From positions 12,890,694 to 12,954,693 of the forward strand of contig BROE01000018.1 of assembly GCA_036571765.1 (NCBI GenBank): a stretch of 64,000 nucleotides of DNA. Reading direction: 5' to 3'. The notes beneath the pieces are model-generated. The model was given only the letters and a program-made list of their open reading frames with translations, was not told the origin of the DNA and did no database searches. Below, one piece after another: positions 22,516-32,200 of the stretch (within the stretch, counting starts at the first letter, position 1; each line of letters begins with the position of its first letter). The position numbers and the translations under genes are program-made. This DNA is from Plecoglossus altivelis (taxonomy: Eukaryota; Chordata; Actinopteri; Osmeriformes; Plecoglossidae).

Positions 22516-24229
22516 AGCACAAACTAAGCCATGTTTGTATGTCTAATATATCCATATATTAAACATATTTAAATAAATTTCTGATTTTATGGTTTATTTC
22601 TCATGCATATCTGTCATGTACATATGTAGAAGATTATTTTTTTAAATTGCTATAAAGGGGAAGCAGCAATAAAGAGATGTTAAAATGAAATAGTTGATAT
22701 TTTACTGTTCTTTGGTTTGTATTTTAAGCTGCACACTGACATTTACCCTTTGCTTTAAAAAATAAAAAATACTATTTTGTTAACAAAATAAAAAAAAACA
22801 AGGTCTGGTTGAATTAAAAATAGAACCTTTGTGAATGCTAAAGCCTGAGCTGTATAATTATAGACTTATACACAGTAGACATACCCAACCTGCTCTTCAA
22901 AGATGGTGTCCCCATTCATAAGGAAGAAAAGTTCAGTGGCGCAGTAAGAGCGCGTTGTGGACCGGGCCATCTTCCCAGTTTCAGCTAGTCCAGTCTTGCG
23001 CAGAACAGTGGCTTGCCTTGTTGCTGACTACTATAACATTGCGTAACAATATTTTGTTTTTTTATTTTTCAGACACGATTTGGTCATCTTTGTCTTTGCT
23101 CCAGAATAATATCTCAACAGTCTATAATGACACCTTAACATACCATGATATCACTAATTATATAGGGCTGAATTTAGATTTGTCATACCATTGTTGTGGA
23201 TTGTTCAGAAGGGTTCCAATCAAGGAGTCAAGTTGGTTTAAAAATGAAGCTGCTTTACTATGCTTGCGGTCAGGTGTTCAGGAGATTTCTGCAGACGCGC
23301 GCTGTGCATGTCAGAAGTCTGAAGTTGTTTCCCCCTATTCCTGAATTACAAAGAGTTGATGGGTGTCGCTTTTTCTGTTGTTGTGTCACAAAACCTAATG
23401 TCATAAATATTTGCACTCTTTGGAGGCTGGAGTCAGCAGTAATCAATCTGCTTGCACACAATCAGCATGTTCTAGGCACACTGACCTGCCCCGGCCGTAT
23501 GAGGAGAAAGTGCATCTTATTTCCTTTCTCTTGCACAAGACAGTTTAGCTTTAACACTCTTAGAGAATCCTCCACTACTCCTTCTATCCTAGCCTAACTC
23601 ATCTAACTGACAAGAACATTCTAACTTTGCTTGACCCTTCTGTCCGACACAGAGAAACCATGTCCACTTTAGCTTTCCACACCATGAAAATAACATTTAT
23701 AACAAGATTGTTAAATCTTAATTAAAATAACGGAAATAAACTCAAACGAATGTCATGCATGTCTGCAACCATTTGTAAAACTAGCTACAGCAGGGCAGAC
23801 AACTGTAGATGATCAAGCCCTTTCACTGTGCTCATTCAGCTCCAAGTAAATCAGAGATTGGCTAATGTTGCCTTTAGTGCTCGTGCCTTGATTTCTAGAC
23901 AACCTTTCTTGACACAGGAAAATAAATGGGGTGTTAGGTTACCCATTTCGGAGTGATTTGGAGCTTAGCAAAATCTGGAAAAAGATAGTGGTATGAGCCA
24001 GTTAAGGAATCGAAGAAAACTTATTGGCAGAGATAGTTTTGGATACGTTGACTGGACTTAATAGAATAAAAATGACTGGACGAGCCAACTGCTTAAACTG
24101 CGAAACTGCAATACCACCTAAATCCATTGTGGCCTCAAGCAGAGGGGTGGAGGTCTGTGTATAATACTTTTCTCTCTACATGTTGCCTTTAGGAAATAAA
24201 ATTAGTTACAAAATGAGTTCAAAAAATTA
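22516..24229. other. Intergenic, no gene seen
   Basis: Open frames of about 130 codons at 22955-23597 overlap in two frames and show no family resemblance. No repeat was assigned. This is probably old unclassified transposon or neutral DNA. Confidence 0.35.
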
Positions 24230-25957
24230 TTTTTGTGTAGATTTTCACTGCTATGCAAATGACACCCAAAATGACACCCAAATGACACCCAAATGACGTC
24301 AATGATGCCTGTCCCTTAGGTCTGGCGAACTACCTCAAGTTCTGGAAAAATGTGTATCTGGGATAAGAACTTGTATGACAGCAAATTTCCTTCTTGTGAA
24401 TTCGGATAAAACAGGTGCACATTTTTTCCCTAAAATATACAGGACCAATGTATCTAATTTGAATTTAGACCTAAATGGATTCAAAGTCTACCAAAACCAC
24501 TTGGTCAAAAATTTAGCGGTCACAATGGACACAGATCTGAACTTTGAGTGTCATATTAAGCAAATTACCAGAACTGCATTTTTCCATCCTCGTAACATAG
24601 CTCAAATAAGTAACCTCCTCTTAAAGGATTATGCTGAAAAACTAATACATGCATTTGTTACATCCCGATTGGACTATTGCAATATATTATTCTCTGGCCT
24701 CCCATGTACCTACTTTAAAAATGTACAGCTGGTGCAAAATGGTGCTGCTAGACTACTGACCAGAAAGTATGATCACATAACATCTACTTTTATCTCTCTA
24801 CATTGGCTCCCAATTCAAGCTAGAGCTGAATTCAAAGTTCTACTACAAACCTACAAATCTCTGCATGGATTAACTCCGGCATACCTCTCTAGTCTTCTTA
24901 CATCCTATCACCTTGTAAGGATTTTTAGATCTCAAGATGCCGGTTATTTGATGGTTCCTAAAATTTATTTTGAAAACTGCTGGAGGCAGGCGTTCTCATA
25001 TAGAGTGCCTCTTCTCTGGAAGTCAATTCTGCAACTGTTAAAGTGTGTTTTCTTTTAGTGTACTTGTAATGTAAACCTAGATTGTGTGTCTTTGTGTATA
25101 CAGTATATAAAAATCATTCACAATTTACAAATATTTAAAATCTGTAACTAACTTATTATGTGTATTGATTCTGTTGCTAGCTGGTGACGATAGGGGAGGG
25201 AACATTCTTATATTATTATCTTAATTTCCCTTCCCTAGAAGAGATTGTAATAGATGTTCTAACTTAGGGGGGCTGTTGCTGTCTTGATGTCTAGGGCTGC
25301 GTCAAATACTGTTTTTAGTCTGTTAAATTGTTGCACTAGTGTACACTTGTCTGGTGGGGACCTCCCTATTTATGTTGCTTTTAATATTGCTGTAATTGTT
25401 AACTGCTCTTGGCACTCTCTAATATCTGCTCTCCCCTCTCTGTTGCCCCCTCCATACCTCTCTTTGGTGTGGGGATCTGAGCTTTCAGGACCTGTGTGAT
25501 CGTTGACCAGTGCTGGACCTGGTGCCAGTAAATATCAATCTGTGACAGTCTATCAATCCTGGATCTGGTGACCAAATGAACATCGGTCTCCCAGATGGAC
25601 AATGAGCAAGTTCCTGATCCCTTTCCTCAACACCCTGCCTGTAGTGATGTGCCAATCATGGACTCCCAGCCATGTGGCTTTTTGAACTGACTTTGTGCTA
25701 ACTCAGGCCCAAGTTGAACACTAGGTTTTGATGTCTTAATGACTAATTAACAAATTCTTGCTATGTTTAGCTTGTGTTCTGCACCTTTTACCAACCGTCT
25801 CTGTAGTAGGGGATCCTTCACTGAATTTGCTTCTCCCAAGGTCTGTCTTCCTTGAGGGTTTAGGTTGGTTCAGGGGCAATTGTATGGGCATATGTGAAGC
25901 CCTCTGTCACATTACTTGTACAAAGTACTTGTACTTTGTACAAATACATTTTTATTT
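24230..25957 (+). mobile_element. L2-type LINE, 5'-truncated, with 3'UTR
   Basis: An open frame at 24375-25058 reads NSDKTGAHFF, LVKNLAVTMDTDLNFECHI, LIHAFVTSRLDYCNILFSGL, LVQNGAARLLTRKYDHITST and ISLHWLPIQARAEFKVLLQT, the C-terminal half of L2-clade reverse transcriptases. Upstream, CYAND at about 24250 corresponds to the Y-A-D-D active site with the first D changed, followed by tandem 11-bp repeats. The 3'UTR runs to about 25957 and includes the L2-type block GGGGCAATTGTATGGGCATA followed by TGTGAAGCCCTCTGTCACAT and a TTTGATTT-like tail. Confidence 0.88.
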
Positions 25958-25965
25958 GATTTATT

Positions 25966-26800
25966 ACTAGCCTGGCTCCGCTCAATTTTCATTTCACTTC
26001 TGTACTACGTCTGGGGCTTGTATGTCCACATGGGTTTTCACAACTCGGATATCTATATGCCCAATCAGCGAACAGAGGGAGTGGCAGAGAACACTGACGT
26101 TGATGTAGTGGATTAGTTTTAGTTATAGTTCTGTAATGGCCGCAGAAAAAGATGCAAGAGAAGACATTCAGTCTGTTGTGGCAACGCTAATAAATATCCA
26201 GAACATAAAGCCAGAGCAAGAACAGTCTTTACAGAGTTTTGTTGATGGCCATGATGTTGTGGCCCTACTCCCCACAGTGTTAGGGAACATTTTTATTTTC
26301 CAGGTTGCTCCCTTAGACAAGAAGGAGTTGGCTAGGGTGAAGACTGGCGATGCTAAGCTGATAGCTGTTATCGTCTCCTGGCACTTTGCACTATTTGAAG
26401 TGTTTTACGTTATCTCTAACCTTCTTGTGTTTAGATTGGACCATGCGAAGGAGATTCTAATCATTTGTGATGTTTTTGGGGATATAGTTGTGGATGATTC
26501 AGGGGGATATTTAACTTACCCAGATTACTATTACAATAACTACTTTGACGATGATAAGGATAACAGTTAATTGAGCTATTCTCGAGATTAACAGAACACT
26601 GAATCCCTTTGTGCACTCATGCAGGACCATGGATAGCGTATCAGTTGCACATGTTGTAAATGTGTTGTAATTAGTTATTTTCTACAAAACTGTAGATGTC
26701 CTAAATAAAAGACAACAATCACATACTTGAAAGACTATATTTATGCTATAAGAGAAGTGGTGAAACATTCTGTGAAAGTGTTTACTGTATGAAGTAAGAA
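25966..26800 (+). mobile_element. RecQ-helicase-bearing transposon remnant (copy 1)
   Basis: The unit starts near TAGCCTGGCTCCGCTCAATT, contains a truncated RecQ-like ORF (26136-26570), and ends with a block shared with 51660-51910 (GACAACAATCACATACTTGA against GAACAATCACATACTT, and GAAGTGGTGAAACATTCTGT against GAAGTGATAACATTCTGT). Two copies sharing the same downstream sequence show a mobile repeat and not a host helicase gene. Terminal repeats and superfamily were not resolved. Confidence 0.6.
26136..26570 (+). pseudogene. Truncated RecQ-like helicase ORF with destroyed Walker A
   Basis: The 144-codon ORF begins MAAEKDAREDIQSVVATLIN and continues with IKPEQEQSLQSFVDGHDVVA, the RecQ-type Q-motif region. 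The next segment should read LPTGFGKS, the ATP-binding Walker A loop, but is LPTVLGNI, losing the G-K-S/T. The sequence then jumps to ELARVKTGDAKL and an unrelated acidic Tyr/Asp-rich tail, consistent with an internal deletion. It cannot be a working helicase. Mobile RecQ-like genes with this N-terminal pattern are found in fish transposons (recollection). Confidence 0.65.
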
Positions 26801-27147
26801 TATGCAGTGCTGCATTTTCCTGTTGGGGTCATGGGTGACTGAAGACTAACCCATAAACTTCAGGCCATAGGCAGGGTACACCATGGACAGCAAGTTGCAG
26901 GGACACAGAGAATCATTTACACACATTCATAGGGGCAATTTAGAATTTCCTATTAACCTATCACATGCATGTGGATGGTGAGAGGAAACCTGAATGCCCA
27001 GGGAGAACCCTAGGGAACATTGGAAGGACATGCAGACTCCAACCAGAAGAACCATGTGATGTCGGATTTGGCCCAAGAATTGAACACATAGCCTCCTTAT
27101 TGGGAGGCAAGGGCTTTAACTGCGTTGCCACCATGCACCCCTGCATT
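26801..27147 (-). mobile_element. tRNA-derived SINE (copy 2)
   Basis: This is co-linear with the 31573-31993 copy: GGGGTCATGGGTGAC, GGCCATAGGCAGGGTACACC, GGACATGCAGACTCCA and the tRNA-like head on the minus strand near 27147, where GGTGCATGGTGGCAACGCAG precedes a box-B-like segment. It is more diverged than the 31.6 kb copy and abuts the RecQ element. Confidence 0.75.
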
Positions 27148-27280
27148 GCATTCATGTTTTATGTTTTTTATTTTTGTATGAATCGTTGCTCATTAACAAG
27201 CAGTTGGTTCCATTGTGTAAATGTGATGGACCAATGGTCCCTATTATAATTTTGGTAGAAAACAGTCAAAACTGACTCAA

Positions 27281-27960
27281 AGGGGCATACATTACAAAAC
27301 AGTTTTACCTTGTCATAGTGGAATAATGTCAGTTGTGTGGGTAAATGGATGTTTGAGAATAACAAACAGGAACATTTGTAATTGTTTCAAGAATATTGAA
27401 AATGGGCCACTGTTGTAAATGCTGTGTTCTATGCAGTGTTTCATTCGTCATTTGCCCAAGAAAGCGACCTGTGTTGTCATGTAAATGTACAATTCATAAT
27501 GCATGTTACAAAGTTTATAGCTAATGTTGCAATTTGCTCGGTCAATTCTTCACATAATATTTTAATAAGGGCAGCTTTCGAGACATATGGGAATTTTGCT
27601 TTTATTTAGGTGGTCCAATTATTTTTGTGATTTGTGTAAAACCTTCAAACTGAGTGAAACTGCGTCTACGTTACACTGTTTTAACGCCGCAATTAGACGC
27701 TACAACTCAGGATGCATTTTTGGCTGTCTTTGCTCTGCAGCTGTTGTACCCCAACCAATCAGCGCACAGCTTATCTGAATATCGATTCACATACCATATA
27801 TGACTACAACAGTCTATTTCAATGCTCAACCATTTCTAAGGTTGCATTTGGGCACATAAAATAGCACCCGGGCCATTTTCTGCCCATCAAATATTACATA
27901 CCCTATTCAGAGACCTTAACACTGTGAAATAACCTAAAACCCCAGTGAAAAAAATCCCCA
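27281..27960 (-). mobile_element. TTAA-type MITE family (copy A)
   Basis: The reverse complement of this block aligns along its length with 32117-33200: GCAGAAAATGGCCC, GCTGTGCGCTGATTGGTTGG, GACAACACAGGTCGCTTTC, ACAACAGTGGCCCATTTTCA and TATGACAAGGTAAAACTG. The ends are AGGGG next to TCAA on the left and CCCC on the right. No coding capacity is evident. It is a non-autonomous DNA element of about 680 bp. Confidence 0.75.
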
Positions 27961-29070
27961 TAGTTGATGGGTGTCGTCATGCTTGCAAACTGCATCTGCG
28001 CGTGTCTTTACCTTTAAGATGCGTGGGCTATTGCCTCTTGTCCGCCCTAGGTTTTCGCTGATGTGCAATCAGATGTTTACTTGTGTATGCTCAACATTAA
28101 TAGCCTCTTAATGTTAAATACAAAAGAATGTTGGTCTGTCTGGAATGTATTTGGAATATTATTATCTGTCGGCAAAGAAATTGAAACGGCGGGGGTGAAA
28201 GGACGGGACGATTGAAAACATCGCGCAAAGGAGACGGGACTCAAGAGGAGGGTGCATACACAAAACACTTTCCCTTTAAACCTGGGGAACCGCGCATGGG
28301 GATAGATAGAGGGGGAGAATAGATAATAAAAAAGGACAGCGAGGGTGGGTGGGAGGGAGAAAGAGGGAGAGGGATTTAAAAACGTGATGTCTCGATTGAA
28401 AAGCCCAGGCGGAGCCATGGACTGCGGCCGATCAGGAACACTCTAGTTAGGGACACGGTTTTTATCCAACACCGAGGCTTTGGAATTAATCGTTTTGGCC
28501 TTTCGGAGCTATCGAAATAAATTTATCCTTCCCCCATGTATTATCAAAAATCTGTTTATATTGATACATTTTTACCTCTTATTTATGCATCTCTATCAGA
28601 ATTTGCACGAGTTCTTCAATATATCTTTTTTTTTTAAACTATTTTGCTAAAATAAGCAATTTAATTGTATTTGACTTATATCCATCGTTAAAAGCATGAC
28701 ATCAACCATTAGACCGTTTAATTATAGATAATGTCAGCACATATGTCGAATCTTTCAATAATAACTACTACACTAAGCTACTGAACAAAAGGATGATAAT
28801 TAGTTTAACACTTCGTGCTTTTAAAGACAAGTGGCCATGACTTCCGTAAATTACATCGCCTCAAAACTCCTATAAATATCTGTATACAAGTATGCTCTTA
28901 ATTTATTGTTGAGCAACATGAAAATAACTTTGACACAGACACTTATCCGACTTAGATTTTAAATATCGACTGTCAGTTGATATAGGTGGACTACGTAGCC
29001 CTTAACTTACAACTCACCTTTCTAATGCAGTAACCTTCTCATTAAAAACAATTGTTGTCGGTTGTCCAAA
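27961..29070 (+). promoter_or_regulatory. maz: Upstream region and 5'UTR of maz
   Basis: The stretch 28180-28440 is GC-, CpG- and purine-rich, unlike its AT-rich surroundings, and is the likely promoter. It holds a G-quadruplex motif at 28343-28357 and several GGGAGGG/GGGAGAGGG words, which are MAZ-type binding sites. A 19-codon open frame at 28386-28445 could be an upstream ORF if the transcript starts 5' of it. The segment 28500-29070 is AT-rich. The transcription start is not resolved. Confidence 0.5.
28343..28357 (+). promoter_or_regulatory. maz: G-quadruplex motif / MAZ-type GGGAGGG site
   Basis: GGGTGGGTGGGAGGG: four G3 runs with single-base loops, the most stable class of G-quadruplex sequence. 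It includes a GGGAGGG word, the established MAZ recognition core, and lies about 0.7 kb upstream of the maz start codon. Confidence 0.7.
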
Positions 29071-29158
29071 ATGGATACTTCTTGGAGTAATTTTCTGTTT
29101 CAGGTGAGTGACTGGTCTATCTACCAAGTGTGAGACTTCTTAATTCATGATCTATCTA

Positions 29159-29217
<59 letters not shown>

Positions 29218-32200
29218 GCCTGCCTGCCTGCCTGCCTGCCTGTCTGTCTGTCTGCCTGTCTGTCTGCCTGTCTGCCTGCCTGTCTGTCTGTCTGTCTGTA
29301 ATCTAATCACCTTGAAGTTTGTCAGAGTTAGTTATGAGTCAAATGATATTTTCACATAGGAATATGACATATGTTCCCTATTTCAGCAGTCTACCACATC
29401 ACAAACCCAGTCTGATCCACCACTTCAATCAGAGGTTCTGCCAGATATGTCTGGCTCGGCCCAGAGCCCCCCTTCAGAGCACATAGCCCATCCCCCCTCT
29501 ACCGTTGACACAGCTGCGCTGAGTGAGGAGCCTTTACCTGGTGAGTTATCTGTATAAGGATGATTATGACAATTGCTGTTGAATGGAAAGTAAAACCTTA
29601 GATTCACAAAACCAGCATTTTGAAGTTTTATTTGGATCACAGTCTTGCCTCACTTGTAGTTTCATCCATCCTTCCTTCCCTATATCAATTTCCTCCCGGG
29701 GTTGGGTCTTGATGGCAGCAGGCTAGGTAGGGTATACATTTTTGGACTGTGACCACAATGGATTTGAAATGAAAGAACTGGGATTTGCTTTAATATTTAA
29801 CTTTCAGCATTAACATCTAAACAATTCCTTTCAATTAGTTGAACATGCTTGATAAAGGCATACCCAAAGTAAACTAAAAGCTGCTCTAGAACAATTTGAA
29901 AAACATGCATGCTCTCTTTAAGAGATGACACGCTGAAGTGATTTCCCTTGTAGTCAGAAATCCTGAATGTTCTACTGGTTTTTAGTGATATAACCTTGGA
30001 CACAATGAAATAGGAAGTTTTAATTTCCGTCTGAATTGTATTTTACATTCAGATGCAACGTTGACTATAGGTGAGAGGTTTTAGCAGAAAATCACCATGG
30101 GAGCACAGCATGAAGCCAACTCAAACTTTGAACTCAAAGTCCAAAGTAGATTATTAATACGACAAAAATATAAATATTTTATACGTTTTTATGACGGTAC
30201 ATCATGGCGTTTTCGAAAATGCCCTTTGGAGACTCCTAAAGGACCCAACCGACAGAGGTGGGACCCCCTAAATTTTGGTAACCATGGTTTAACCATACTA
30301 CGCCAAAAAAGGTATCGCTTTTTATAACTGATACCTTCACTGAAAGGCGGTACTTTGAGTTACCACGCGTGATTTGCTACGTGATTTCCCCAGCGCCTCA
30401 TTCCTCCAAATGCCTGAAATGTGCATTTATGAATGTCTTGTACAGACCAAATTTGTGACAACCTTCAAAACGTCCTCCCCATGCTCCTCATTAACCATGG
30501 ATCCAATAAACTTGAAATGTCTCAAAGAAATGTAGCATACATTTTATAGGGTTATATAGAATGAGAAATTCAACGCAAAATAGCTAAAAAGGTGAAAATG
30601 TATGTAAATGTCCACATTGCCTAATATCATTGTGTGAATAAATCGAATATAATTCTGGCTGATGGTTTTTCAAGCCTTATTGGTTTCAAGATAACATCAT
30701 TCTGAAGTACTATGCGCAATTGTACATTGATGTGTCAAAAGATCATTGAATTACAGATGTTTAGACTTTGACCAATCTAACAATGCATGCCACAGAAAAA
30801 ACGAATTCCTTTTTATACAGTGGCTGACCATTACACTTCTGAACATTTATAATAGCTCAGTGGGCTTGGATGGTGTACTACAATGACTAAAGTTGCAGGT
30901 TTGCATAGGACAGTCAACATTTTGATGATCTGTTTAGTTAAACAGGATGACATCATTCTGAAATACCATTTCACCTTGATATCTGTATTGAATTACTGAA
31001 TGATGACTGATTTATAGCTGCTTAAACTGGTTCAATATGCTGGGGTGGTGTTACAGAATGAAGTTTTTAGGTTCAGATCCAGCCAGTCTTTTAGTCTGTC
31101 ATAATTTTGATAATCTGTTTATTTAAACAGAATTATATAATTCTGAAGAACCGTATTTAATTTTACCTTGATATGTGAAAAAATGAATGAATTCATTCTG
31201 TTCTCTTATTGTCCAACTCTTCTATAATGTACTTTTGTATAATACATTCCCATTTTGTGGATGAACCCGAATCGCTACTTGCACGTATATTTTTAAATTA
31301 TAATTAAACTAATGAGTGCACAGTGCCTGTGATGCAGTTGGTTATTAAGATGCCGGTAAAACACACAAACACATTTTACATGAAGTTTAGATAGAGCTCA
31401 GTGCTTGGGATAAAATTGGTGGGACACATAGATTCCTGGAATAATGGATTGGGCATAGTTCCCCTGGTGATTTTTTTTACATTTAAATTAAATAGTGCAG
31501 TACTTGTGATGCAGCTAGCTATGACATTTCTTTTCAGTGTCTATGGTACCTATATTTCTCAGATAATTGAAATTCATCCATCCATCCATCCATTATCTAC
31601 TGCTAATCCCTGGGAGGGATTGCAGTGCCACTTGTTCCCATTTAGGGGTCATGGGTGACCGGAGCCTAACCCAGTAGCTTTCAGGCCATAGGCAGGGTAC
31701 ACCCTGGACTGGGGCCAGCAAGTCGCAGGGCTAACACAGAGACACAGACAACCATTCACTCACACATCCACTCTCTATGGGCAATTTCTCAATATACCAA
31801 TTAACCTATCACATGCATGTCTTTGGACGGTGGGAGGAAGCCGGAGTGCCCGGAGAGAACCCACAGTAACATGGGGAGGACATGCAGACTCCACCCAGAG
31901 AGATCATGTGATGTTGGATTTGGCCCAAGAATCGAACCCAAGATCTCCTTCCTGGGAGGCAAGGGCTCTAACCGCACCGCCACCATGCACCCTTAATTGA
32001 AATTCAATTAAATTGAAATTCTCTGTCACCTCTGAAGTACTTGTTCAACTTCGACATTATACTGTATATGATATAAATTTTCGCTCATCATAAAAGCAAT
32101 ATCTCATGATTTTTAAAGGGGTGATTTACTGGGGTTTTATGTTATTTAACAGTGTTCTTGAATTGAATACCCTATTAAATTAATAGAGTATGTAAGATTG

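Noticed and set aside
22955..23597. Two overlapping frames of about 130 codons after cdipt.
   Set aside because: No domain, compositional bias or splice support. Cys-rich segments do not form a known finger pattern.
26136..26570. First taken as a host RecQ helicase exon.
   Set aside because: The Walker A is destroyed, there are no splice-linked partners, and a second copy of the flanking sequence lies at 51660.
31970..31993. tRNA-like head, and likewise the one near 48528: possible tRNA genes.
   Set aside because: Boxes A and B are present, but the cloverleaf arms do not close and the sequences continue into known-type SINE bodies.
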